Positions 8,545 through 17,432 of a DNA stretch of 64,000 nucleotides are shown in pieces (position 1 is the stretch's first letter; every line of letters begins with the position of its first letter). Below the pieces are notes generated by a model. That model saw nothing but the letters and a program-made list of their open reading frames with translations, did no database searches and was not told the origin of the DNA. Location of the stretch: the NCBI RefSeq assembly GCF_000020605.1, contig NC_012781.1:1489501-1553500 (forward strand). Reading direction: 5' to 3'. The DNA is from Agathobacter rectalis ATCC 33656. Lineage in GTDB: Bacteria; Bacillota; Clostridia; Lachnospirales; Lachnospiraceae. The position numbers and the translations under genes are program-made.

Positions 8545-9009
8545 ATGAGTAATGAGAATAAATATGAAATAAGGGTTATGACGATAGATGATTATGACGA
8601 GGTGTACAGCCTCTGGCAGACCATCCACGGCTTTGGAATCCGTTCTATTGACGACTCAAGAGAGGGAGTCCTTAGATTTCTTAAGAGAAATCCGACTACG
8701 AGTGTTGTAGCGGTAGAAGATGGAAAGATAGTTGGAGCGATACTCTGCGGACACGATGGCAGAAGAGGCTGCCTGTATCATGTATGCGTGGATGAGCATT
8801 ACAGGAAGTGCGGCATCGGGAAGAGTATGGTGGTTGCCTGCATGAGAGCACTTCAGGCAGAGCATATCAACAAGGTGTCAATCATAGCCTTCAAGGTGAA
8901 TGAGCTGGGAAACCACTTCTGGAAGGAAGAGGGATGGACATTCAGAGAAGACTTAAACTACTATGATTTCACACTTAACGAAGAAAATATAACAAGATTT
9001 AACAAATAA
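8545..9009 (+). CDS. GNAT acetyltransferase in the arg operon (candidate N-acetylglutamate synthase)
   Basis: A 154-residue single-domain GNAT protein. The acetyl-CoA pyrophosphate loop is visible as R87-K-C-G90-I-G92, preceded by the beta-4 strand L-Y-H-V-C-V. It lies between argC and argB, 83 bp after the first and 11 bp before the second, and is clearly part of the operon. No argJ or argA is visible in this cluster, so an N-acetyltransferase that makes N-acetylglutamate is the natural guess. GNAT substrates cannot be read from sequence, and argJ could be elsewhere. A TATCAG/CTGATA stem around a GCATTATAATGC palindrome sits in the gap before it (8485-8512). Confidence 0.75.
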   Translation: MSNENKYEIRVMTIDDYDEVYSLWQTIHGFGIRSIDDSREGVLRFLKRNPTTSVVAVEDGKIVGAILCGHDGRRGCLYHVCVDEHYRKCGIGKSMVVACMRALQAEHINKVSIIAFKVNELGNHFWKEEGWTFREDLNYYDFTLNEENITRFNK

Positions 9010-9020
9010 GGAGCAGTACA

Positions 9021-9923
9021 ATGGCAGATAAGAACATGGAACAGGTAATGGAAAAGGCACAGGTGCTCATAGAGGCACTTCCGTATATACAGAGATTTAA
9101 CAGAAAGATTATCGTTGTAAAGTACGGCGGATCTGCAATGGTTGACGAACAGCTTAAAAAGCAGGTGATCCAGGATGTCACACTTCTCAAGCTGGTCGGC
9201 TTCAAGCCTATCATCGTACACGGCGGAGGCAAGGAAATCAGCAAATGGGTAGGAAAGGTCGGCATGGAGCCTGTATTCGTAAACGGACTCAGAAAGACTG
9301 ATGCCGATACAATGGAGATTGCCGAGATGGTATTGAATAAGGTAAACAAATCTCTCGTTACACTCGTTGAGGAGCTTGGTGTGCAGGCTGTCGGAGTGAG
9401 TGGCAAGGACGGTGGCCTCTTAAAGGTAAAGAAAAAGTATTCAAACGGAGAGGATATAGGCTTTGTCGGTGAAATCACTGATGTCAATCCAAAAATTCTT
9501 TATGACCTGCTTGAGAAGGATTTTCTTCCAATTGTGTGTCCAATCGGTCTTGATGATGAATACAATACATACAATATCAATGCAGATGATGCAGCATGCG
9601 CTATCGCCAGAGCAGTTTCAGCAGAAAAGCTTGCATTCCTCACGGATATCGAGGGTGTATACAAAGACCCTTCAGATAAGAATACACTTATTTCAGAGCT
9701 TACAGTCTCAGATGCAAAGAAGCTTATAGGTGATGGCTTTATCGGCGGAGGCATGCTTCCTAAGCTCAACAACTGCATAGATGCTATCGATAACGGAGTT
9801 TCAAGAGTTCATATTCTTGATGGACGTATCGCACACTGCTTACTGCTTGAGATATTCACAAACAGAGGAATCGGAACAGCTATTCTTGGAGATTCGGAGG
9901 AGAAATTTAACAATGAGCAATAA
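9021..9923 (+). CDS. argB: Acetylglutamate kinase
   Basis: Phosphorylates N-acetylglutamate, the second step of arginine synthesis and often the feedback-controlled one. The 300 residues show the amino acid kinase fold: V-K-Y-G-G-S-A (33-39), H-G-G-G-K-E (67-72), N-A-D-D-A-A and G-G-G-M-L-P-K. The N-terminal helix of about 25 residues before the kinase core is the type linked to arginine-sensitive, hexameric ArgB enzymes. The start has a GGAG site (AAGGAGCAG). The gene overlaps argD by 11 bp. Confidence 0.97.
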   Translation: MADKNMEQVMEKAQVLIEALPYIQRFNRKIIVVKYGGSAMVDEQLKKQVIQDVTLLKLVGFKPIIVHGGGKEISKWVGKVGMEPVFVNGLRKTDADTMEIAEMVLNKVNKSLVTLVEELGVQAVGVSGKDGGLLKVKKKYSNGEDIGFVGEITDVNPKILYDLLEKDFLPIVCPIGLDDEYNTYNINADDAACAIARAVSAEKLAFLTDIEGVYKDPSDKNTLISELTVSDAKKLIGDGFIGGGMLPKLNNCIDAIDNGVSRVHILDGRIAHCLLLEIFTNRGIGTAILGDSEEKFNNEQ

Positions 9924-11130
9924 TATGGATAAACAGTCATACATTGATGAGGCAGAAAAGGAGCTTCTTCACACCTACAACAGATTTTCACTTGTACTTG
10001 ATCACGGCGAGGGAGTACATCTTTATGATACAGATGGCAATGCATATCTGGACTTCGCTGCAGGAATAGCCGTATGTGCACTTGGATACAGCAATGAGCA
10101 CCACAAGGAGGCATTAAAGGCACAGGTTGATAAGCTTTTACATACATCAAACCTCTACTACAATGCGCCTGTCATCGAGGCGGCAGACAAGGTGCTTAAT
10201 GCAAGTAAAATGGACCGTATTTTCTTTACAAACAGTGGTACAGAGGCTATTGAGGGAGCTATCAAGGCTGCAAAGAAATATGCCTTTACAAGAGACGGCC
10301 ATGCAGGTCATGAGATAATTGCCATGAACCATTCCTTCCACGGAAGAAGCATCGGAGCGCTTTCTGTCACCGGCAATGCACATTATCAGGAGCCGTTTGA
10401 GCCACTTATGCCGGGCGTTAAATTTGCAGATTTCAATGATTTAGAGAGCGTTAAGGCTCAGGTGACAGACAAAACCTGCGCCATTATTATGGAAACTATT
10501 CAGGGTGAGGGTGGTATTTACCCGGCAAAGAAGGAGTTTATCGAGGGAGTGAGAGCTCTCTGCGATGAAAAGGATATTCTTCTTATTCTTGACGAGATAC
10601 AGTGCGGCATGGGCAGAAGTGGCGAAATGTTCGCATGGCAGAACTATGATGTGAAGCCTGATATCATGACCTGTGCGAAGGCACTCGGCTGTGGTGTGCC
10701 TGTTGGTGCATTTCTTATGACACAGAGGGTGGCAGACAAATCCCTTGCACCGGGCGACCATGGTACCACATACGGCGGCAATCCGTTCGTAGGAGCCGCA
10801 GTAAGTGCAGTGTTTGATGAGTTTAAGCGTCTTGATATAGTAAGCCATGTAAAGGAGGTTGCACCTTACCTGGAGAAGAGGCTTGATGAGCTTGTTGCAA
10901 AATTCGACTGTCTCACAGCCAGAAGGGGTATGGGACTCATGCAGGGCGTGGAGTGCAGCCTTCCTGTAGGAAAGGTCTCAGCAGAGACTTTAAATCAAGG
11001 CCTTATAGTCATTACGGCAGGCAGCAATGTGCTTAGATTTGTGCCTCCTCTTGTTATCGAAAAGAGTGATGTTGACGAAATGATAGAAAAACTTGAAACA
11101 ACACTTGTAATACTGTCAAAAAGTCTGTAA
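9913..11130 (+). CDS. argD: Acetylornithine aminotransferase
   Basis: PLP-dependent conversion of N-acetylglutamate semialdehyde to N-acetylornithine. I chose the ATG at 9913, 12 bases after a GGAGG and overlapping the argB stop; the longer open frame upstream only shadows argB. That gives 405 residues. The Schiff-base lysine is K256 in T-C-A-K-A-L-G, with D227 (D-E-I-Q) for the pyridine nitrogen and N-S-G-T-E-A (107-112) for the phosphate. It is the last clear arg gene; the next gene starts 57 bp on, behind a hairpin. Confidence 0.96.
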   Translation: MSNNMDKQSYIDEAEKELLHTYNRFSLVLDHGEGVHLYDTDGNAYLDFAAGIAVCALGYSNEHHKEALKAQVDKLLHTSNLYYNAPVIEAADKVLNASKMDRIFFTNSGTEAIEGAIKAAKKYAFTRDGHAGHEIIAMNHSFHGRSIGALSVTGNAHYQEPFEPLMPGVKFADFNDLESVKAQVTDKTCAIIMETIQGEGGIYPAKKEFIEGVRALCDEKDILLILDEIQCGMGRSGEMFAWQNYDVKPDIMTCAKALGCGVPVGAFLMTQRVADKSLAPGDHGTTYGGNPFVGAAVSAVFDEFKRLDIVSHVKEVAPYLEKRLDELVAKFDCLTARRGMGLMQGVECSLPVGKVSAETLNQGLIVITAGSNVLRFVPPLVIEKSDVDEMIEKLETTLVILSKSL

Positions 11131-11149
11131 AATAAAGAGGACATCGATT

Positions 11150-11183
11150 TCTCCTTTGAGATTATGATATTAATCAAAGGAGA
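11150..11183 (+). promoter_or_regulatory. Hairpin that covers the comEA ribosome binding site
   Basis: A perfect 10-bp inverted repeat: TCTCCTTTGA (11150-11159) and TCAAAGGAGA (11174-11183) with a 14-nt loop. The right arm contains the whole AAAGGAGA ribosome binding site of the ATG at 11188. No T-run follows, so it is not a terminator. It looks like a translational control hairpin. Confidence 0.55.
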
Positions 11184-11187
11184 CCAT

Positions 11188-11895
11188 ATGAAAAAAATAA
11201 TATTATTAAGTGCGTTTATTTTAACAATAGCGTTTGGCCTTTGCGGCTGTAAAAAGGATGATGCCACAGTTCATTTTGCTTCTGAAACGGAGCAGACTGC
11301 TGTGGTTTCAAGTGATGTAAACAGACAGCCTGTTGATTCCAAGGAGAAGAAGGCTTCATCCGATGGAGAACAGGAGCAGAAGGCAAAAGACACAGCAGAT
11401 GACACTGATGAATCTACTGAGTGGTGCGTCTATATCTGTGGTCAGGTTGCCAATCCCGGTGTATACAGAGTAAAGCCGGGCGCGAGAGTTTGTGAGCTCG
11501 TTGATATGGCAGGAGGCATGCTGGATACAGCTGACAAAAGCTTTTGGAATCTGGCATCAGAGTTGTATGATGGGCAGATGCTGTATTTCCCGACTGTAGA
11601 GGAGCTTAAGTCGGATCACATACCTGAGGGCACATATACCACCGGCATAGATGGCTCGCTGATGAAGGGCGGCGCTGAGGAACATATAGGCGTAAAGGAT
11701 GGCAAGCTCAATATCAATACCGCAACTGTCGAGCAGCTAATGGCTCTTTCCGGAATTGGTGAGAGCAAGGCAAAGAGTATTGTTGAAGATCGCGCCAAAA
11801 ATGGATTGTTTTCTTCGATTGAGGATATCACGAGGGTGTCCGGCATCGGTGAAACGATGTTTAATAAAATAAAAGATGATATAACAGTAAATTAG
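11188..11895 (+). CDS. comEA: ComEA-like lipoprotein (SLBB plus helix-hairpin-helix)
   Basis: A 235-residue surface DNA-binding protein of the DNA-uptake system. Residues 1-21 are a lipoprotein signal with the box L18-C-G-C21, so Cys21 is the likely lipidated residue; most ComEA proteins use a plain membrane anchor. A charged linker (22-78) leads to an SLBB domain (79-135, V-Y-I-C-G-Q-V-A-N-P-G-V-Y). A tandem HhH domain (174-234) has two S-G-I-G turns at 188-191 and 218-221 for binding duplex DNA. ComEC is encoded 3.2 kb downstream in the same run of genes. Confidence 0.85.
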   Translation: MKKIILLSAFILTIAFGLCGCKKDDATVHFASETEQTAVVSSDVNRQPVDSKEKKASSDGEQEQKAKDTADDTDESTEWCVYICGQVANPGVYRVKPGARVCELVDMAGGMLDTADKSFWNLASELYDGQMLYFPTVEELKSDHIPEGTYTTGIDGSLMKGGAEEHIGVKDGKLNINTATVEQLMALSGIGESKAKSIVEDRAKNGLFSSIEDITRVSGIGETMFNKIKDDITVN

Positions 11896-11905
11896 GAGTG
11901 TATAA

Positions 11906-12598
11906 ATGGCAAAAAAAGTGCTGGTCGTTGACGACGAAAAGTTAATTGTAAAAGGAATACGTTTCAGTCTGCTGCAGGATGGCATGGAAGTAGACTGCGC
12001 ATATGACGGTGAGGAGGCCTTAAATATGGCGAAGGCCAATTCATATGATATGATTCTTTTAGATGTCATGCTTCCAAAGATGGATGGTTTTGAGGTGTGT
12101 CAGGCAATAAGGGAGTTTTCTGATGTCCCGATTGTCATGCTCACTGCAAAGGGCGATGACATGGACAAAATTTTAGGACTTGAGTACGGCGCTGATGACT
12201 ATATCACAAAGCCATTTAATATTCTTGAGGTAAAGGCCAGAATCAAGGCAATCATGCGGCGTACTTCACCGGAACGTGCACCACAGGTACAGTCATCTGT
12301 AATTGAAAAGGGTGATATCAAGCTCGACTGTGACAGCAGACGTCTGTTCATAAACGATAATGAAATCAATTTGACTGCAAGAGAGTTTGAACTGCTCGAG
12401 ATTCTGATAAAAAATGAAAATAAAGTGTACAGTAGGGAGAGCCTTTTAAAGATTGTATGGGGCGAGGATTACCCGGGTGACGTGCGTACGGTTGATGTGC
12501 ATGTCAGACGTCTTCGTGAAAAGATTGAGGCAAATCCAAGCGAGCCGAAGTACGTTCATACCAAGTGGGGTGTGGGATATTACTACAACCAGAAGTAA
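11906..12598 (+). CDS. OmpR-family response regulator
   Basis: A 230-residue regulator with a receiver domain (1-120) and a winged-helix DNA-binding domain (about 132-228). The acid pocket is D9-D10 and the phosphorylation site is D53 (L-L-D-V-M-L-P). K102 in I-T-K-P-F and the V-D-V-H-V-R-R-L-R-E-K-I recognition helix are intact. It starts 10 bp after the comEA-like gene and 21 bp before its cognate kinase. Overall it resembles WalR/PhoP types. Its targets are unknown; the location suggests control of cell-envelope or DNA-uptake genes. Confidence 0.93.
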   Translation: MAKKVLVVDDEKLIVKGIRFSLLQDGMEVDCAYDGEEALNMAKANSYDMILLDVMLPKMDGFEVCQAIREFSDVPIVMLTAKGDDMDKILGLEYGADDYITKPFNILEVKARIKAIMRRTSPERAPQVQSSVIEKGDIKLDCDSRRLFINDNEINLTAREFELLEILIKNENKVYSRESLLKIVWGEDYPGDVRTVDVHVRRLREKIEANPSEPKYVHTKWGVGYYYNQK

Positions 12599-12619
12599 TA
12601 CTTTCAGAAAGGTTCTAAA

Positions 12620-14071
12620 ATGTTTAAGAGTAAAGTACATTTTGCATTTTATAAGAGTCTGAAATCCAGGCTGATTTTCATGATTTTTGTTCTCGTTCTG
12701 GTACCGGAGGTGGTGCTGTGCTTCGGCATACTTAACACCTACGAGTCCAGAGCGGTTTCAATCCGCGAAAGTGAAGTGCTTAGTCAGGCAAAGATTCTCG
12801 CAAACAAGATATCCACAAGTAAATACTTTGATAAGGATGGCAGTGACTTGAGTAATATTGATGCTCAGATTGACACTCTTACTACTATATATGAGGGCCG
12901 TGTGCTCATAGTTGACAAGCATTTTAAGATTATTAAGGATACGTACAATTTAGATGATGGCAATACTATTGTCTCAGAGGAGGTTATCAAGACCTTCTCT
13001 GCTTCAGAGATTACTAACTATGATTCTAAAAACCACTATATCGAGCTTTCTGTTCCGATAAGCAATCCAAACGACAAGGATTCAAAGATAGAGGGAGCAC
13101 TTGTTGTAAGTGTGTCGACGGACAATATATCGCTAAATATGTCGTATCTGACACAGATTGCTGTGACGGTTGCTATTATCGCAGGTGCGGTGGTGCTCTT
13201 TTTTGGTGTGCTTGTGCTTTTGCACCTTTTTGTTCCGATTAAGAAGCTTTCTGACGAGATATCAGACATTAAGGATGGCTTTGGAAAAGAGCAGCTGGAT
13301 GTAGATGACTATGCGGAGACTGCTATAATAAGCAGGAATTTTAATGAGCTGATGAGCGGAATGAAGGTCATGGATGAGTCCAGACAGGAGTTTGTATCGA
13401 ATGTGTCACATGAGCTCAAGACACCTCTTACTTCCATGAAGGTACTCGCAGATTCCATCAACAGCATGGGTGATGAGGCTCCGATTGAGATGTACAGGGA
13501 GTTCATGGGAGATATCACAAGCGAGATAGACAGAGAGACAAAGATAATAAATGACCTGTTATCACTGGTTAAGATGGATAAGTCGGCTGCCACGCTGAAT
13601 ATCGAGAGTGTTAATATCAATGACCTGCTCGAGCAGATTATGAAGAGACTTCAGCCGATTGCTGACAAGCAGCAGGTGGAGCTTGTACTCGAGAGCTTCA
13701 GACCGGTAACTGCAGAGATAGATGAGGTGAAGCTGACGCTTGCTTTTACAAACCTCATTGAGAATGCAATCAAGTACAATGACAATGAGACCGGTGGCTA
13801 TGTGCATGTATCCTTAAATGCGGATCATCAGTATTTCTATCTGAAGGTGGAGGACAACGGTATCGGTATACCGGAGGAGTCCTTAGAGCACATCTATGAG
13901 AGATTTTATCGCGTGGACAAGTCGCATTCGAGAGAGATTGGCGGTACAGGTCTGGGACTTGCCATTACAAGAAGCTCTATTCTTATGCATAGGGGAGCTA
14001 TAAAGGCTCACAGTGTGATGGGAGAGGGCACTACCTTTGATGTGCGTATACCGCTCAACTATATTGTATAG
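12620..14071 (+). CDS. Membrane sensor histidine kinase
   Basis: A 483-residue kinase with membrane segments near 17-37 and 173-198 flanking an extracytoplasmic sensor of about 135 residues, which I do not recognise. A HAMP linker (about 196-250) precedes the HisKA helix with H264 in S-H-E-L-K-T-P-L. The ATPase domain shows N-L-I-E-N-A-I-K (N box), D-N-G-I-G-I-P (G1) and G-G-T-G-L-G-L-A (G2). It is the partner of the preceding regulator and is followed 10 bp later by a GerMN lipoprotein that may share its signal. Confidence 0.93.
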   Translation: MFKSKVHFAFYKSLKSRLIFMIFVLVLVPEVVLCFGILNTYESRAVSIRESEVLSQAKILANKISTSKYFDKDGSDLSNIDAQIDTLTTIYEGRVLIVDKHFKIIKDTYNLDDGNTIVSEEVIKTFSASEITNYDSKNHYIELSVPISNPNDKDSKIEGALVVSVSTDNISLNMSYLTQIAVTVAIIAGAVVLFFGVLVLLHLFVPIKKLSDEISDIKDGFGKEQLDVDDYAETAIISRNFNELMSGMKVMDESRQEFVSNVSHELKTPLTSMKVLADSINSMGDEAPIEMYREFMGDITSEIDRETKIINDLLSLVKMDKSAATLNIESVNINDLLEQIMKRLQPIADKQQVELVLESFRPVTAEIDEVKLTLAFTNLIENAIKYNDNETGGYVHVSLNADHQYFYLKVEDNGIGIPEESLEHIYERFYRVDKSHSREIGGTGLGLAITRSSILMHRGAIKAHSVMGEGTTFDVRIPLNYIV

Positions 14072-14081
14072 GAGGCTTGAC

Positions 14082-15026
14082 GTGAAAAGAATAATTATAT
14101 TCGTGCTCACTGCAGTAATTCTGCTCTCCATGGGCGGCTGCACAAAGAAAAAAGCAGATAATACGGTTGAGGTGTTTTGTCTGAATATGGATGTTACGAG
14201 CAGCGTGCCGGAGTCATATGTGCTTAGAAGCAAAAACTCAGATGTAGACAAGCAGGTGGATGAGCTTCTAGGAAGACTGCAGGATAAGCCTGAAGACTCA
14301 AGACTGCGCAAGGCGATTCCGGATGAGGTGTCTGTGAGAGGTCATGACGAGAAAAACTATAACTGCACTGTGGATTTCAGCAAGGAGTATTATGACCTTA
14401 CGGCTGCACAGGAAGTGCTTTTGAGAGCTTCTGTAGTCCGCACGCTCACACAGCTGGATAGTATTTCATATGTGACATTTACCGTAAACAGTATTCCTCT
14501 TGTGGACTCGGATGATGAGATTGTCGGCAGCATGGGTGCTGATGATTTTGTTGAGAATCCGGGTGAACAGATTAATACAAGTGTGAAGGAGACACTCACG
14601 CTTTATTTTGCTGACAAGGATGGTACAGGGCTTGAAAAACAGACCAGAGTGATACATTACAGCTCAAATATAGCGCTTGAAAAGCTTGTTGTTGAGCAGC
14701 TTATTGAGGGGCCGAAGGGCTCTAAGCTCAAGGCAACTCTTCCGGGCACAACAAAGCTTATCAATGTGTCTGTGGCAGATAGAATATGCTATCTGAACTT
14801 TGACTCATCGTTCAGAAATACTATTGACAATAAGCTGACAGAGGATGTGGTGCTGTATTCGATAGTTAATTCACTCACCTCACTTCCTACTGTGGACAAG
14901 GTACAGATCTCACTTGACGGTGAGAATGACGGCATGCTGCTTTATAATTACAAGCTAAGCGACATGTATGAGTTTAATAAGGATATAGTGGATTCTAATG
15001 ATTCCACGGAAAAAACTGAAAAATAG
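14082..15026 (+). CDS. GerMN-domain lipoprotein
   Basis: A 314-residue lipoprotein with two GerMN domains in tandem (about 60-165 and 195-300), the domain of the spore germination/sporulation protein GerM. The GTG start at 14082 is chosen because an AGGAGG lies 6 bases ahead and it begins a clean signal peptide; the lipobox is M-G-G-C20. The second domain shows L-V-V-E-Q-L-I-E-G-P and L-N-F-D-S-S-F. Such proteins often sit beside two-component systems (LpqB/GerMN arrangement), suggesting a modulator of the kinase. Confidence 0.85.
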   Translation: MKRIIIFVLTAVILLSMGGCTKKKADNTVEVFCLNMDVTSSVPESYVLRSKNSDVDKQVDELLGRLQDKPEDSRLRKAIPDEVSVRGHDEKNYNCTVDFSKEYYDLTAAQEVLLRASVVRTLTQLDSISYVTFTVNSIPLVDSDDEIVGSMGADDFVENPGEQINTSVKETLTLYFADKDGTGLEKQTRVIHYSSNIALEKLVVEQLIEGPKGSKLKATLPGTTKLINVSVADRICYLNFDSSFRNTIDNKLTEDVVLYSIVNSLTSLPTVDKVQISLDGENDGMLLYNYKLSDMYEFNKDIVDSNDSTEKTEK

Positions 15027-15053
15027 AATAGATTGGATTAGGAGGAGAAGAGT

Positions 15054-17432
15054 ATTAGTAAAAGACCGATGTTTTTATTTGCGTTGGTCTATACTGCAGG
15101 AACTGTTTCAGGTATGTATGGCAGGGGATTTGGCTTTTTGGTTTTTGCCATGCTGGTTGTGGCTTTAATAGCTGAGTGTGTGGTGTCTAAGGGCAGTTTT
15201 TCCGGTGTCAGGCGCATAGTTGTTTTGCTTATCCTGACATCGTCAGCTGTTTTTGCCACAGCACAATTCAGATACACTTCGGTAGAAGAAAACCGTGACA
15301 GCTATATGCAGTATATGACAGATGAAAAATCTGTCATCGTCTGGGGGAAGATTTATAAAACTGAATACAAGTATTTCTCATACAGGTATTATATGACGGA
15401 CTGCGTAGTGCAGCCTGGGTACGGCAAGGCTTTGGGCAGAAAAATATCCTGTGGTGATGTCGTGGTATACTGTGACAGCAAAAGCGCACATCTGGGCGAT
15501 TATATGAAAGCTTGCGGCAAGATAGGCTTGTTTAAGTCTGCAACCAATGAGGGAGAGTTTGACAGAGCGCGCTTTTACCGTTCGCAGGGAATTGATTTCT
15601 CGGTGAATGCAGACAGTATTAAGACAAGCGCCGGTAAACATGCATGGTATTACCACGGACTTGAAAAACTTCGTGATACGCTGTCAGCTTCACTTCTTGA
15701 GGTGACTGATGAGACAACGGCAGGAGTGCTTTCGTCCATGCTGCTTGGAGACAAGTCGTATCTGGATGATGAGATAAAGGATTTATACCAGGTCAGTGGT
15801 ATTTCACATATACTGGCTATTTCCGGACTTCATATTTCTATAGTTGGCATGGCCTTTTACAAGCTTCTCAGAAAAAGAAGGGTGAGCTATACAGCGGCAT
15901 TTGTCTGTTCTGCGGCACTTATACTAAGCTATGCTGTTATGACAGGAAATGCCGTGTCCACAAGGCGTGCCGTGGGGATGTTCATACTTACAATGCTTGC
16001 GGCAGCTTTAGGCAGATGCACAGATATGCTCAATTCTCTTGGCATCATGGTCATTTACCTGCTGTGGGACAATCCTATGGTTTTGGAATATGCCGGATTT
16101 GTGTTCTCGGTAGGGGCAATACTTGCTATAGGTATTGTGACACCTGTGATGAGTGCTCCTAAGGGCGGAAAATTCTGGGCATCAGTATCCATACAGCTTC
16201 CGATGCTTCCGGTTGTGGCTATGAACTATTATGAGCTGCCTCTTTTTGCAGTGTTTGTAAATCTCATTGTGATACCGGCTTTGCCTGTCGTATTTATTTC
16301 GGGTCTGCTTGCGTCTGCCGCAGGCTGCTTTGGCGTGATGCCCGGCAAACTGCTGGTGTTTCCTGCATTTGCGGTGTTAAAGCTCTATGAGGTGCTTTGC
16401 GGTCTTGTTATGAAGCTTCCGGGGGCAACGGTTATCACAGGAGCTCCTGATGGATACAGGATTTTCCTTTTTTATGCTGTTATGAGTGGCTTTTTGGTGA
16501 TATTTTCGCTTAAAAAACGTGCCACAGAGTGTGGCTCAAAAGAAAAAGGCCAAATCCTTTACAGTGTCCAAAGAGTGGTGTGTACAGCAGTCCTGCTTGC
16601 AATTTTGCTTGTGAAGCCAAAAACTGCTGCGCAGCTTGATATACTTGATGTGGGGCAGGGAGATGGCATATTTTACCGCTTTGAGTCAGGCACATGCATC
16701 TTTATTGATGGAGGAAGCTCTGACCGAAAACAGCTTGGCGATAATGTGATTATGCCGTTTCTTAAGTATAACGGCATACAGAGTATATCATACTGGTTTG
16801 TTTCACATGCAGACAGTGATCATATAAGCGGATTGTCTGAGGTGATAGACAGTGGGTATACTATAGAGCATATAGTTGTGGCAGAAGCGGCGGCTAAAGA
16901 GGAAGCTATGGAGGAGCTGCTTTTTAAAGCTAAGGAAGCAGGAATTGATATATGCCTTATGTCAAAGGGGGATTCGATTGAAATAAATGATGCATCAGGT
17001 TCGCGCAGTACTGCAAATGAAGAAGCTGATGGTATCATGTGCCTGTATCCGGGGCCTTCGGATACTGCATTAGACAGAAACGATATGTGTCTTGTGCTGA
17101 AGCTCACGGATGGCAGGTTTAGTGGTATTTTCGGCGGAGATATATCATCTGAGGTAGAAAAGAAGCTTGTTAATGAGTATGGGGATGAGCTTTCTGTGGA
17201 TTTTTACAAGGCAAATCATCATGGTTCCAGGTATTCAAGCTCTGCGGACTGGATTGAGGCTTTAAGCCCAAGGTGGGCTGCAGTATCATGCGCGGTAGAA
17301 AACCGCTATGGACATCCGGCTGATGAAGCCATGGATAGGCTTATGGATGCAAAGTGCCGTATTTTATACACAATGCAAAGCGGTCAGATTAAGTATAAAG
17401 AGAGTGCTATATATGAAAACAATAGACAATGA
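15054..17432 (+). CDS. comEC: ComEC/Rec2 DNA-uptake channel
   Basis: Membrane channel for single-stranded DNA entry in competence. It has an N-terminal DUF4131-like region, a multi-pass competence domain (about 215-490, with G-I-S-H-I-L-A-I-S-G-L-H-I) and a C-terminal beta-lactamase-like domain with H-A-D-S-D-H (about 585), the metal motif of ComEC nucleases. The first ATG (15069) lies 23 bases from the GGAGGAG. An in-frame ATT at 15054 lies 8 bases from it and would start I-S-K-R-P-M, a usual ComEC start, so I give 15054 with the ATG at 15069 as the conservative alternative (787 residues). The end overlaps holA by 20 bp. Confidence 0.9.
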   Translation: MSKRPMFLFALVYTAGTVSGMYGRGFGFLVFAMLVVALIAECVVSKGSFSGVRRIVVLLILTSSAVFATAQFRYTSVEENRDSYMQYMTDEKSVIVWGKIYKTEYKYFSYRYYMTDCVVQPGYGKALGRKISCGDVVVYCDSKSAHLGDYMKACGKIGLFKSATNEGEFDRARFYRSQGIDFSVNADSIKTSAGKHAWYYHGLEKLRDTLSASLLEVTDETTAGVLSSMLLGDKSYLDDEIKDLYQVSGISHILAISGLHISIVGMAFYKLLRKRRVSYTAAFVCSAALILSYAVMTGNAVSTRRAVGMFILTMLAAALGRCTDMLNSLGIMVIYLLWDNPMVLEYAGFVFSVGAILAIGIVTPVMSAPKGGKFWASVSIQLPMLPVVAMNYYELPLFAVFVNLIVIPALPVVFISGLLASAAGCFGVMPGKLLVFPAFAVLKLYEVLCGLVMKLPGATVITGAPDGYRIFLFYAVMSGFLVIFSLKKRATECGSKEKGQILYSVQRVVCTAVLLAILLVKPKTAAQLDILDVGQGDGIFYRFESGTCIFIDGGSSDRKQLGDNVIMPFLKYNGIQSISYWFVSHADSDHISGLSEVIDSGYTIEHIVVAEAAAKEEAMEELLFKAKEAGIDICLMSKGDSIEINDASGSRSTANEEADGIMCLYPGPSDTALDRNDMCLVLKLTDGRFSGIFGGDISSEVEKKLVNEYGDELSVDFYKANHHGSRYSSSADWIEALSPRWAAVSCAVENRYGHPADEAMDRLMDAKCRILYTMQSGQIKYKESAIYENNRQ

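Noticed and set aside
9781..9912. N-terminal extension of argD by 44 codons
   Set aside because: It overlaps the coding end of argB and adds residues unlike the family; the ATG at 9913 has a good ribosome binding site.
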